Positions 22,478 through 31,214 of a stretch of DNA of 32,443 nucleotides are shown here, one piece after another (position 1 is the stretch's first letter; every line of letters starts with the position of its first letter). Origin of the DNA: Desulfocapsa sp. (lineage in GTDB: Bacteria; Desulfobacterota; Desulfobulbia; Desulfobulbales; Desulfocapsaceae); NCBI GenBank assembly GCA_022712975.1, contig JAFLJO010000121.1, positions 1-32,443 on the forward strand. Reading direction: 5' to 3'. The notes beneath the pieces are model-generated. The model was not told the origin of the DNA, searched no databases, and saw only the letters and a program-made list of their open reading frames with translations. The translations under genes were made by a program, and so were the position numbers.

Positions 22478-25474
22478 GTGACTACCACAAAAGAACAGCA
22501 AATCGAACAAAACCTGATCGACAAGCTAACGGATCTAAAATATATCCATCGCGAAGATATACATGACCGTGATGCGCTTGAGAAGAACTTTCGAGAGAAA
22601 TTCGAAGCACTCAACAAAGTCAGGCTTACGGATTCTGAATTTTCAAGATTGCGTGATCAGATCATCAGCCCTGACGTGTTTGCCGCCGCCAAAATCCTGC
22701 GCGAACGCAATAGCTTAGAGCGTGAAGATGGTACGCCGCTTTACTATACCCTGGTCAATATCAGGGACTGGTGCAAGAACACCTTTGAGGTGGTCAATCA
22801 ACTACGCATCAATACCCGGAACAGCTATCATCGCTATGATGTTATTTTGCTGATCAATGGCGTACCGATTGTACAAATTGAACTTAAAGCACTGGATGTC
22901 AGTCCTCGCCGTGCCATGCAACAGATCGTCGACTATAAAAACGACCCCGGTAACGGCTATGCCAAGACGCTGCTCTGTTTTGTACAACTCTTCGTTGTCA
23001 GCAATCAAACCAATACATGGTATTTTGCCAATAACCGTAGCCGACACTTTAGTTTTGATGCTGACGAACGTTTCCTGCCTGTTTATCAATTCGCGGGAGA
23101 AGATAATAAAAAAATTGTACACCTGGAGGACTTCACCGAGCAATTTCTCGCCAAATGCACATTGGGCGAAATGATCAGCCGTTACATGGTACTGGTCGCC
23201 AGCGAACAAAAATTGATGGTTATGCGCCCCTATCAAATCTATGCGGTGCAAGCCATTATGGACTGTATCCACCAGAATCGTGGCAACGGCTACATCTGGC
23301 ACACCACCGGCAGTGGTAAGACCCTGACATCTTTCAAGGCCTCAACCTTACTCAAGGATAACCCGGATATTGAAAAATGTTTGTTTGTGGTTGACCGCAA
23401 AGACCTTGACCGACAAACACGGGAAGAGTTCAATAAATTTCAGGAAGGCTGTGTCGAAGAAAACACCAACACCGAAACCCTGGTTAGGCGTATGCTCTCC
23501 GATGATTACGCCGATAAGGTTATCGTTACCACCATTCAGAAACTCGGCCTTGCCCTTGACGAAAACCACAAATGGAACAAGAAAAACAAAAACAAACTCA
23601 ACTACAAGGAACGCCTTGCCCCCCTGCGCAACAAGCGCATCGTGTTTATCTTCGATGAATGCCACCGTTCCCAATTCGGCGAAAACCATAAAGCCATCAA
23701 AGAATTTTTCCCCAATGCCCAGTTATTCTGCTTCACTGGTACGCCAATCTTCGAAGAGAACGCCAGCTACAAGCAAATAGAAGGCAAAGTGAAAACGCTC
23801 AAAACTACTGAAGATATTTTCCAGAAGCAGCTGCACGCCTATACAATTACCCACGCCATTGAAGATGATAATGTGCTGCGCTTCCATATCGACTATTTCA
23901 AGGGTGAAGGAAATGAACAACCTAAGGCTGGAGATACCTTGTCCCGGAAAGCGGTGGTGGAGTCTATTCTGGAAAAACACCATGCCGCCACCGCCGGGCG
24001 CAAGTTCAATGCCATCTTAGCCACATCCTCCATCAACCATGCCATTGAGTATCATCGTTTGTTCAGGGAATTGCAGGAACAACGACAAGCAGAAGACGAC
24101 AATATATTGCCCCTGAACATAGCCTGCGTTTTTTCCCCACCTGCCGAAGGCAACAAGGATGTGCAGCAGTTACAGGAAGATCTGCCCCAGGAAAAGGCGG
24201 ATAATGAAAAAGAGCCGAATACCAAGAAAGAAGCATTAAAAGCCATTATCAAAGACTATAACGCCCAATATGGCACCAACCACGACTTGGGTAACTTTGA
24301 TCTCTATTATCAGGATGTGCAGAAACGCATTAAGGATCAGCAATATTCAAATCAGGATCTTCCCCATGCTGATAAAATTGATATCGTCATTGTGGTGGAG
24401 ATGCTGCTTACCGGTTTTGATTCAAAATATCTCAACACCCTGTATGTGGATAAAAACTTAAAATACCACGGCTTGATTCAGGCGTTTTCACGCACCAATC
24501 GCGTGCTGAACGATACCAAACCCTATGGTAATATACTCGACTTCCGCGGGCAGGAGAGTGCGGTGGATACCGCCATTGCTCTGTTCGCCGGTGAGAAAAC
24601 AGATCGTGCCAAAGAAATATGGCTGGTGGATTCCGCCCCCAAAGTCATTGACAAACTGGAAAATGCGGTCAGCGGTCTGGACAAGTTTATGCAATCCCAG
24701 GGGCTGGAGTGCAAGCCGGAACAGGTCGCCAACCTCAAGGGCGATGAAGCCAGAGCCGGGTTTATTAATCGCTTCAAAGAAGTCCAGCGACTAAAAACCC
24801 AGCTTGATCAATACACCGACCTTGAGCCCAAAGACAGTGAAAAAATCGAGCAGGTGATACCCGAAGATCAACTGAATGCCTTTCGTGGTATGTATCTCGA
24901 TACCGCCCAGCAGCTCAAAGCCAGGCAGGACAAGGGCGGAAACGATTCCGACTCCGTGCAGCAGCTTGATTTTGAATTTGTACTATTTGCCTCCGCCGTG
25001 ATCGATTACGACTACATCATGGGGCTGATTGCCCGTTACAGTCAAAGCACGCTTAAAAAACAGAAGATGAACCGCGAGCAACTCATTGGCCTGCTCTCCT
25101 CCACCGCCAATTTTATGGACGAGCGCAATGAGATGATTGACTATGTCGACACTCTGAAGGTGGGTGAAGGACTGAGCGAGAAGGCCATACGAGAGGGCTA
25201 TGAAACCTTTAAGGCTGAAAAATTTGCCTGTCAACTGGCGGAGACTGCCCAGAACCACGGGCTGAAAACGGTCGCCCTGCAAAAGTTTGTAGATGCAATT
25301 ATGGATCGTATGATTTTTGACGGCGAACAACTAAGCGACCTGCTTGCCCCGCAGGAACTTGGCTGGAAAGAGCGAACCCAAAAAGAACTGGTGCTGATGG
25401 AAGACCTTATGCCGCTATTGCATAAACTTGCCCAAGGGCGCGATATCTCGGGGTTGGATGCGTATGAGCAATAA
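22478..25474 (+). CDS. hsdR: Type I restriction enzyme R subunit (HsdR)
   Basis: 998 residues. It has an N-terminal PD-(D/E)xK nuclease (RYDVILLINGVPIVQIELK, about 119-137, with Asp then E-x-K), a superfamily 2 helicase with Walker A TTGSGKT (near 279), DECH (near 392) and FTGTPIF (motif III), and the C-terminal region that docks on the M2S methylase. This subunit translocates DNA with ATP and cuts far from the site. The start is a GTG with AAGGT 7 bases ahead. The last codons overlap the dinD start (ATGAGCAATAA), the original hsdR-hsdS coupling signal. Its 3' end is duplicated after dinD. GC content is higher than in the host genes. Confidence 0.95.
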   Translation: MTTTKEQQIEQNLIDKLTDLKYIHREDIHDRDALEKNFREKFEALNKVRLTDSEFSRLRDQIISPDVFAAAKILRERNSLEREDGTPLYYTLVNIRDWCKNTFEVVNQLRINTRNSYHRYDVILLINGVPIVQIELKALDVSPRRAMQQIVDYKNDPGNGYAKTLLCFVQLFVVSNQTNTWYFANNRSRHFSFDADERFLPVYQFAGEDNKKIVHLEDFTEQFLAKCTLGEMISRYMVLVASEQKLMVMRPYQIYAVQAIMDCIHQNRGNGYIWHTTGSGKTLTSFKASTLLKDNPDIEKCLFVVDRKDLDRQTREEFNKFQEGCVEENTNTETLVRRMLSDDYADKVIVTTIQKLGLALDENHKWNKKNKNKLNYKERLAPLRNKRIVFIFDECHRSQFGENHKAIKEFFPNAQLFCFTGTPIFEENASYKQIEGKVKTLKTTEDIFQKQLHAYTITHAIEDDNVLRFHIDYFKGEGNEQPKAGDTLSRKAVVESILEKHHAATAGRKFNAILATSSINHAIEYHRLFRELQEQRQAEDDNILPLNIACVFSPPAEGNKDVQQLQEDLPQEKADNEKEPNTKKEALKAIIKDYNAQYGTNHDLGNFDLYYQDVQKRIKDQQYSNQDLPHADKIDIVIVVEMLLTGFDSKYLNTLYVDKNLKYHGLIQAFSRTNRVLNDTKPYGNILDFRGQESAVDTAIALFAGEKTDRAKEIWLVDSAPKVIDKLENAVSGLDKFMQSQGLECKPEQVANLKGDEARAGFINRFKEVQRLKTQLDQYTDLEPKDSEKIEQVIPEDQLNAFRGMYLDTAQQLKARQDKGGNDSDSVQQLDFEFVLFASAVIDYDYIMGLIARYSQSTLKKQKMNREQLIGLLSSTANFMDERNEMIDYVDTLKVGEGLSEKAIREGYETFKAEKFACQLAETAQNHGLKTVALQKFVDAIMDRMIFDGEQLSDLLAPQELGWKERTQKELVLMEDLMPLLHKLAQGRDISGLDAYEQ
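25301..25474 (+). repeat. hsdR: 174-bp direct repeat, copy 1 (3' end of hsdR)
   Basis: Identical in length, with no indels, to 26336-26509 (offset 1035). Over the last 154 bp only about nine differences are seen by eye (about 94% identity), and the first 20 are less alike. The repeat ends exactly at the hsdR stop, so the insertion of dinD between the copies preserves the reading frames and the overlap signals. Confidence 0.85.
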
Positions 25475-26339
25475 ACAAGGACGTGACAAAATAATGAAAA
25501 ATGATCTGATTCATCAAATGACAGAGTCATTCGAGGGCCATGCCCAGGAAACCGAAAATGGCGTTGAATACTGGCTGGCACGAGATGTACAGCATTTGTT
25601 GGGGTACACCAAGTGGGACAATTTTCTGAATGTCATTTCTAAGTCGAAAACAGCCTGTGAGTTGTCTGAACATGCCATTCTCGACCATTTTGCCGACGTC
25701 GGGAAAATGGTCGAATTGGGTTCTGGCAGCCAGCGCGAAATCAGCGACATCATGCTAACGCGTTATGCCTGCTATCTCATCGCCCAAAATGGCGACCCTG
25801 CCAAACAGCAGATCGCTTTTGCACAAACCTACTTTGCCATGCAAACCCGCAAGGCAGAACTGATTGAGCAACGGCTGCTTGAGACGGAACGTGTTTCAGC
25901 TCGCAAGAAATTGACCCATACCGAAAAAGAGCTGTCTGATGTCATTTATGAACAAACGGGAGGGAATCAAAATTTTGCCCTGATTCGCAGCAAAGGCGAT
26001 CAGGCACTATTCGGTAAAAATACCAGAGCCATGAAAGCGCGCTGGCAAGTGCCAAACAACCGACCGTTGGCAGACTTTGCCCCCACCATTATTTTAAAGG
26101 CTAAAGATTTTGCCACCGAGATCACCATCCATAATGCGCGCGAACAAAATATGACCCGTGAACCGCAAATATCCAGTGAGCATGTCACCAATAACAGAGC
26201 TGTGCGGCAAACCTTACTGAATCGGGGTATTCGCCCGGAAAGTCTGCCACCGGCAGAGGATGTTAAAAAAGTCGAGCGCCGTTTGGCATCCACGGAAAAG
26301 AAAGCACTTAAAAATCCAGACGGTTTGGAGGGCAAGTGA
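25464..26339 (+). CDS. dinD: DinD (DNA-damage-inducible protein D), inserted between hsdR and hsdS
   Basis: 291 residues from the ATG at 25464, which overlaps the hsdR stop exactly as hsdS overlaps the copy-2 stop; an ATG at 25494 with AAGGA 12 bases ahead is an alternative start. The protein has a Bro-N-type N-terminus (GVEYWLARDVQHLLGYTKWDNF) and a DinD-specific body: LTRYACYLIAQNGDPAKQQIAFAQTYFAMQTRKAEL and RIKSKGDQALFG-like FALIRSKGDQALFGKNT. In E. coli, DinD (SOS-induced) blocks RecA-mediated strand exchange. DinD as a cassette inside a type I restriction operon would be co-expressed with it. No LexA box is seen before it. Confidence 0.88.
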   Translation: MSNKQGRDKIMKNDLIHQMTESFEGHAQETENGVEYWLARDVQHLLGYTKWDNFLNVISKSKTACELSEHAILDHFADVGKMVELGSGSQREISDIMLTRYACYLIAQNGDPAKQQIAFAQTYFAMQTRKAELIEQRLLETERVSARKKLTHTEKELSDVIYEQTGGNQNFALIRSKGDQALFGKNTRAMKARWQVPNNRPLADFAPTIILKAKDFATEITIHNAREQNMTREPQISSEHVTNNRAVRQTLLNRGIRPESLPPAEDVKKVERRLASTEKKALKNPDGLEGK

Positions 26340-26509
26340 ACCGGATTATTTTTGACGGCGAACAACTAAGCGACCTGCTTGCCCTGCAGGAGCTGGGCTG
26401 GAAAGAGCGAACCCAAAAAGAGCTGGCGCTGATGGAAGACCTGATGCCGCTATTGCATAAACTTGCCCAAGGGTGCGATATTTCGAGGTTGGATGCGTAT
26501 GAGCAATAA
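26336..26509 (+). pseudogene. Duplicated C-terminal fragment of HsdR (57 codons), repeat copy 2
   Basis: Begins with GTG at 26336, overlapping the dinD stop as GTGA, and reads NRIIFDGEQLSDLLALQELGW...LDAYEQ before the stop at 26507-26509. It is in the same frame as hsdR with roughly 94% identity and has no frameshift. It is either a translated 57-residue tail (able to couple translation from dinD to hsdS) or a simple scar. It overlaps the hsdS start at ATGAGCAATAA. Confidence 0.75.
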
Positions 26510-27782
26510 TAGTACGTTAGGCAGAGGAGATAAAGCAACTGCACAAGGGCGAGTCCCCAAACTGCGCTTCCCCGAGTTTAGGGATGCGAGGGCGTGGGAG
26601 GAGAAGCCAATCGGCGAAGTACTTATTGTGAAGCCACGTCCAATCGAAATGAAAGACGAACAGGATTACTCTTTAGTGACCGTTAAAAGGCGTTACGGTG
26701 GTGTTGTTTCTCGTGGCGTATTTAAAGGAGGATCAATAAAGGTAAAGTCCCAATTCTCGCTTAAAGAAAATGATTTTCTTATTTCAAAACGGCAAATTGT
26801 TCATTGTGCCTGTGGGCTTGTTCCTGAATATTTGAAAGACTCGATTGTATCAAATGAATACTCTGTATTAACAGTAAGAAAGAAATACGACATATTGTTT
26901 TTCAACTATTTTTCTCAACAATTCAAGGTAAGCCAATCATTTCTAGAATGCAGCGTTGGGATTGTTATTGAAAAAATGCTTTTCAAACTAAATGACTGGT
27001 TAAGAAGAGAGTTTTTATTCCCATCTCTGAAAGAACAACAAATAATCGCCGACTGTCTTTTTTCTCTCGACGATCTGATCGCCGTCCAGATCCAAAAGCT
27101 CGACACCCTTAAGGCACATAAAAAAGGGCTGATGCAGCAGCTTTTTCCGGCGGAAGGCGAAACCATCCCCAAAATGGGTTTCCCTGAGTTTCGGGATGCG
27201 GGGGCGTGGGAGGCGAAACCACTCAGCAAGGTGGCCAAAATAATTACTGGCAATACGCCGAAGACCGCTGAATTGAATAACTATGGTGGTGATAAATTGT
27301 TTGTGTCACCTGCGGACATTTCTAATCTACGGTATATAACTACAACAAAAACAACTTTGAGCGATCAAGGTTTTGAAAAAACCAGACCTATTAACGTAAA
27401 TAGTATTTTGTTTGTTTGCATAGGCTCAACTATCGGGAAAATTGCTCAAAATAAGTTTGAATGTGCAACAAACCAGCAAATCAATTCTGTTGTTCCATTT
27501 AATGAATATTCAAATGATTTTATATACTCAATCTTGGAGAATAATTCATGTCAGATAGCTGTTATGGCAGGAAAACAAGCAGTACCCATCATAAATAAGA
27601 CCCTCTTTTCGTCTGTTATTATTCCTTATCCAGCTCCTCCCGAACAACAAAAAATTGCAGACTGTCTTTCTTCCCTCGACGAACTGATCGCCGCCCAGAC
27701 CCAAAAAATCGATACCCTCAAAATTCACAAAAAAGGCCTGATGCAGCAGCTGTTTCCATCTGTTGGTGAGGTGCATGGATGA
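26499..27782 (+). CDS. hsdS: Type I restriction enzyme S (specificity) subunit (HsdS)
   Basis: 427 residues from the ATG at 26499 within the copy-2 hsdR tail. It has two target recognition domains (TRDs), each preceded by a PK-x2-FPEFRDA-x-AWE motif and followed by a conserved helix EQQ-IADCL-SLD-LIA-Q-QK-DTLK-HKKGLMQQLFP. TRD1 is coded by about 26611-27032 and TRD2 by 27223-27641; both are richer in A/T than the conserved parts. The two halves fix a split, bipartite DNA site. The C-terminal TRD begins GDKLFVSPADISNL, typical of HsdS. It overlaps the next gene by 4 bp (ATGA). Confidence 0.95.
   Translation: MSNNSTLGRGDKATAQGRVPKLRFPEFRDARAWEEKPIGEVLIVKPRPIEMKDEQDYSLVTVKRRYGGVVSRGVFKGGSIKVKSQFSLKENDFLISKRQIVHCACGLVPEYLKDSIVSNEYSVLTVRKKYDILFFNYFSQQFKVSQSFLECSVGIVIEKMLFKLNDWLRREFLFPSLKEQQIIADCLFSLDDLIAVQIQKLDTLKAHKKGLMQQLFPAEGETIPKMGFPEFRDAGAWEAKPLSKVAKIITGNTPKTAELNNYGGDKLFVSPADISNLRYITTTKTTLSDQGFEKTRPINVNSILFVCIGSTIGKIAQNKFECATNQQINSVVPFNEYSNDFIYSILENNSCQIAVMAGKQAVPIINKTLFSSVIIPYPAPPEQQKIADCLSSLDELIAAQTQKIDTLKIHKKGLMQQLFPSVGEVHG
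27033..27757 (+). repeat. hsdS: Internal direct repeats of hsdS (conserved spacer helices)
   Basis: About 27033-27148 and 27642-27757 are similar (offset 609) and code the two EQQ...LMQQLFP helices. A second pair, about 26556-26610 and 27168-27222 (offset 612), codes the two FPEFRDA motifs. Such intragenic repeats allow TRD swapping and unequal crossing-over. Confidence 0.8.
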
Positions 27783-28876
27783 GTAACCCTAAAATTTACA
27801 AATACAAAACATTGCGCAATCTGATTACGAGGCTGCGGGACGACCTGAATGATAAGGATTTCGTTCTGCTCTACGCCTATAACGGCACCGGTAAGACGCG
27901 CATATCCATGGAATTCAAGGAACGGGGCAAAAGGCAAAGAGACATTGAACGTGACACGCTGTATTTCAATGCTTATACGGAAGACCTGTTCCATTGGGAT
28001 AATGATCTGGAAAATGATAGTGAGCGTTATTTAAAGATTAATGCTGATTCCAACTTCTTTAATGGATTCAAGGAATTGGCACTGGAGGAGAAAATCTTTG
28101 CCTATCTGGAACGTTATGCAGATTTCGATTTCAGGATTGACTATGAGCAGTGGACGATCACTTTCTCCCGCAGTGACATCGATCATATCAAAATTTCCCG
28201 TGGTGAAGAAAATATCTTTATCTGGTGTATTTTCCTGGCGATTTGTGAATTGACCATCGATGATTCAGAGGCTTATAACTGGGTCAAATACCTCTATATC
28301 GATGATCCCATCTCATCGCTTGATGACAACAACGCCATTGCCGTTGCCAGCGACCTAGCGCAACTGCTCAAAAAAGACAAGGATCGCTTGAAGACAGTGA
28401 TTTCATCGCATCACGGTCTCTTTTTCAATGTTATGTGCAATGAGCTAAAAAAAATGCCGCATAAGAAATATTTCCTGCACCGAAAGAGTGATTCAGACAC
28501 CTATACCTTGCGGGCAACCGACGACACGCCTTTCTTTCACCATGTCGCCATGCTGAGCGAACTGCAACAGGCAGTGGAATCAGGTAAGCTCTACACGCAT
28601 CATTTTAATATGTTGCGCAGCATTTTGGAAAAGACAGCCATTTTTTTTGGTTTCGATGGTTTTTCTAACTGTATCCACGGGGTGGACGATGAAGTTTTGT
28701 ACGCTCGTGCTCTGAACCTGCTTAGTCACGGTAAATATTCCGCCTATGAACCGCGGGAAATGGTTGACGACACTAAAGATCTTTTTAAAAAGATTCTTTC
28801 GGCTTTTCTGGATCGCTATCGATTCGATTTGCCGGAACTGATTACTGAACAAACACCACAAGCGAGACAATCGTGA
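27779..28876 (+). CDS. PrrC-like anticodon-nuclease candidate: ABC-type ATPase with a HEPN domain
   Basis: 365 residues between hsdS and hsdM. The N-terminal part is an ABC/AAA_13 ATPase: Walker A AYNGTGKT (33-40), signature ISRGEE (139-144), Walker B YLYIDD (171-176) and D-loop ISSLDD (178-183). The C-terminal part carries Arg280, Glu284 and His317, spaced as R320, E324 and H356 of E. coli PrrC (the last differs by one), and the motif R310-ALNLLS-H317, an RX6H HEPN ribonuclease motif. PrrC is a tRNA-Lys anticodon nuclease kept silent by a type I enzyme and freed by phage anti-restriction proteins. The gene overlaps hsdS (ATGA) and hsdM (GTGA) by four bases. The function is inferred; the substrate tRNA is unknown. 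Databases may call relatives simply AAA ATPase. Confidence 0.8.
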   Translation: MSNPKIYKYKTLRNLITRLRDDLNDKDFVLLYAYNGTGKTRISMEFKERGKRQRDIERDTLYFNAYTEDLFHWDNDLENDSERYLKINADSNFFNGFKELALEEKIFAYLERYADFDFRIDYEQWTITFSRSDIDHIKISRGEENIFIWCIFLAICELTIDDSEAYNWVKYLYIDDPISSLDDNNAIAVASDLAQLLKKDKDRLKTVISSHHGLFFNVMCNELKKMPHKKYFLHRKSDSDTYTLRATDDTPFFHHVAMLSELQQAVESGKLYTHHFNMLRSILEKTAIFFGFDGFSNCIHGVDDEVLYARALNLLSHGKYSAYEPREMVDDTKDLFKKILSAFLDRYRFDLPELITEQTPQARQS

Positions 28877-30480
28877 CCAAACAAAATAAAAAAGAACTGG
28901 GTAAAACCCTCTGGGGCATCGCCAATGAACTGCGCGGAGCCATGAATGCGGACGATTTCCGTGATTATATGCTTTCCTTTCTCTTTCTGCGTTATCTGTC
29001 GGATAACTACGAATCCGCCGCCAAAAAGGAATTGGGAGGGGATTACCCAAAAATCGAGGCCGACGATAAGCACTCGCCTTTGTCGCTCTGGTATGTTGAA
29101 AACGAGCAGGATATTGAAGTATTCGAGAAGCAGATGCGGCGCAAGGTGCATTATGTTGTCAATCCGAAATATATGTGGAGCAACATTGCTGAACTGGCAC
29201 GCATTCACGACGGTGATTTACTAAAAATTCTGCAAGAAGGTTTCAAATACATCGAAAACGAATCATTCGCAACCACCTTTAGGGGCTTGTTTTCGGAGAT
29301 CAATCTTGACTCGGAAAAGCTGGGCAAGGACTATGAAGCGCGTAACAAGAAGCTGTGCACCATCATCACAAAAATTGCCGAAGGGATTGCGGAGTTTTCC
29401 ACCAGCAGCGATGTGCTGGGTGATGCCTATGAATATCTAATCGGGCAGTTTGCTGCTGGATCTGGCAAAAAAGCCGGTGAATTTTACACGCCCCAGCAAA
29501 TCTCCACCATTCTTTCCAGGATTGTCATCCTTGACTGCCAGGATCCGACCACGGGGAAAAAGAAAAAGCTGAACAAGATACTGGACTTTGCCTGCGGATC
29601 CGGTTCTTTGCTGCTTAATGTGCGTAATCAACTGGGATCCCATGGCATTGGCAAGATTTTTGGGCAGGAAAAGAATATCACCACCTACAACCTGGCACGG
29701 ATGAATATGCTGCTGCATGGGGTGAAGGATTCGGAATTCGAGATTCATCACGGTGATTCACTACTCAACGACTGGGATATTCTCAGCGAGGAGAATCCCG
29801 CCAGAAAACTCCACTTCGATGCCGTGGTTGCCAATCCGCCTTTCAGCTACCGCTGGCAACCGAGTGATGCACTGGGTGAGGATTTCCGTTTCAAAAATTA
29901 CGGTCTGGCTCCTAAATCTGCTGCTGACTTTGCTTTTTTACTGCACGGCTTTCACTTTCTTGGCAAAGAAGGGACTATGGCGATCATCCTGCCCCATGGA
30001 GTACTGTTTAGAGGTGGTGCTGAGGCAAAAATCAGAAGCAAACTTTTGAAAGATGCTAATGTCGATACGGTGATTGGTCTGCCCGCCAAGCTCTTTTTCT
30101 CAACAGGTATCCCCGTCTGCATACTGGTGTTGAAGAAGTGCAAAAAACCGGATGATGTACTGTTTATCAATGCCAGTGACCATTTTGAGAAAGGCAAACG
30201 CCAAAACCAGTTATTGCCGGAACATATAGAAAAGATTATCAACACCTATCAATACCGCAAGGAAGAAGAACGCTATTCTAGGTGTGTGTCGATGGAAGAA
30301 ATAAAAAAAAATGATTACAACCTGAATATATCTCGCTATATTAGTACTGCTCTACCAGAGAAGAAAATTAATCTTGATGAAGTCAATACAAAGCTTGTTG
30401 ATTTAGAGAAAGAAATAACAACGATCGAGAAAGAACATAACAAATATCTCAAAGAGCTTGGTTTACCTTCTTTGCCCTAG
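28873..30480 (+). CDS. hsdM: Type I DNA adenine methylase (HsdM)
   Basis: 535 residues starting at a GTG that overlaps the previous stop (GTGA). The HsdM N-terminal domain (LGKTLWGIANELRGAMNADDFRDYMLSFLFLRYLSD) precedes the methyltransferase core. That core has the SAM motif I DFACGSGSLL (near 237), the catalytic NPPF (in VVANPPFSYRW) and GEFYTPQQI. It methylates adenine in the site read by HsdS and, with HsdS, forms M2S1. The C-terminal 70 residues form a helical/coiled region rich in Lys and Glu that ends ELGLPSLP. It is the last gene of the hsd operon. Confidence 0.96.
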   Translation: MTKQNKKELGKTLWGIANELRGAMNADDFRDYMLSFLFLRYLSDNYESAAKKELGGDYPKIEADDKHSPLSLWYVENEQDIEVFEKQMRRKVHYVVNPKYMWSNIAELARIHDGDLLKILQEGFKYIENESFATTFRGLFSEINLDSEKLGKDYEARNKKLCTIITKIAEGIAEFSTSSDVLGDAYEYLIGQFAAGSGKKAGEFYTPQQISTILSRIVILDCQDPTTGKKKKLNKILDFACGSGSLLLNVRNQLGSHGIGKIFGQEKNITTYNLARMNMLLHGVKDSEFEIHHGDSLLNDWDILSEENPARKLHFDAVVANPPFSYRWQPSDALGEDFRFKNYGLAPKSAADFAFLLHGFHFLGKEGTMAIILPHGVLFRGGAEAKIRSKLLKDANVDTVIGLPAKLFFSTGIPVCILVLKKCKKPDDVLFINASDHFEKGKRQNQLLPEHIEKIINTYQYRKEEERYSRCVSMEEIKKNDYNLNISRYISTALPEKKINLDEVNTKLVDLEKEITTIEKEHNKYLKELGLPSLP

Positions 30481-30787
30481 TTTTGGACTCTTTGTGGTAA
30501 AACAAAAGTCTATGACTCTATAACTAATCAATCTGGTGCTTTGAAGTACCTTTCACTTTTCCACTCGCAAAATTGTGTTCGTAGGAATTAGGTGAAGCCA
30601 CTTTCACCCAAGGGGGTACTGAAAAGAGTGTTGGTTTACGTATTGTTCACCAGTGTCAGGCCATTGTCAATCCTATAAAAAAGTTGACAGTTGGGTATAT
30701 ATACGGTAGAACCGTTTTGCGTGTTTTGAATCACCATTCATTTTGGGCGGTTTTTTGAATTATCTTAGCTAATCAGGAGCAGAAAAA
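30481..30787. other. Intergenic region between hsdM and the atp operon
   Basis: 307 bp with no gene. It marks the right end of the hsd insertion. Only the promoter of the ATP-synthase operon (30684-30712) is clear. No direct repeat or att-like site linking it to 22418-22477 was seen by eye. Confidence 0.5.
30684..30712 (+). promoter_or_regulatory. Probable promoter of the atp operon
   Basis: TTGACA at 30684-30689 and TAGAAC at 30707-30712, 17 bp apart. It lies 75 bp before the first start codon, and AGGAG (30775-30779) provides the ribosome site 8 bases ahead of that ATG. Confidence 0.5.
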
Positions 30788-31213
30788 ATGGTTTCAATGG
30801 ATATTACTGTGTTTTTCCAGATCGCAAATGCTTTTGTTCTGATGTTTCTTCTGAATGGAATCATCTACAAACCGGTTCTGAAGATACTGAAGGAAAGGAA
30901 AGGGAAGTTGCAAGGCATGCACAATGATGTGATTAAGTACGAAGATAACGCCCGCAGACGACAAGAAGAAGTAGACAAAAAAATGCATAAGGCCTCTATT
31001 CAGGCCAAGGCTGCCATTGATAATGCGCGCGCTGGGGCGAAAGCTGCCGGTGAGGAGAAACTTGCTGCAATCAAAGCAGAAACCGATGCTGAAAAAGATA
31101 AACAGCTGGCAGGGATAAAATCTCAGGTTGAGGCTGCTCGAAAAGACCTTGAAGCCGGACTTGATGGATTTGCTTCTGCTATGGCAGGGAAAATTTTGGG
31201 AAGGAGTCTGTAG
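30788..31213 (+). CDS. atpF': ATP synthase F0 subunit b' (second b-type subunit)
   Basis: 141 residues. It has one N-terminal membrane helix (FFQIANAFVLMFLLNGIIY), and then a long charged coiled coil (KILKERKGKLQGMHNDVIKYED and onward) that forms the peripheral stalk. It lies just before the true b gene, so the complex has a heterodimeric b/b' stalk as in many Deltaproteobacteria and photosynthetic bacteria. AGGAG precedes the ATG by 8 bases. The Pfam type is ATP-synt_B. Confidence 0.9.
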   Translation: MVSMDITVFFQIANAFVLMFLLNGIIYKPVLKILKERKGKLQGMHNDVIKYEDNARRRQEEVDKKMHKASIQAKAAIDNARAGAKAAGEEKLAAIKAETDAEKDKQLAGIKSQVEAARKDLEAGLDGFASAMAGKILGRSL

Positions 31214-31214
31214 G

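Noticed and set aside
22802..23302. Minus-strand open frame of 166 codons within hsdR
   Set aside because: Antisense shadow of a well-supported HsdR region; no recognisable motif.
26308..26544. Minus-strand frame across the second hsdR tail
   Set aside because: It also appears opposite the first hsdR tail because the DNA is duplicated; it is a shadow, not a gene.
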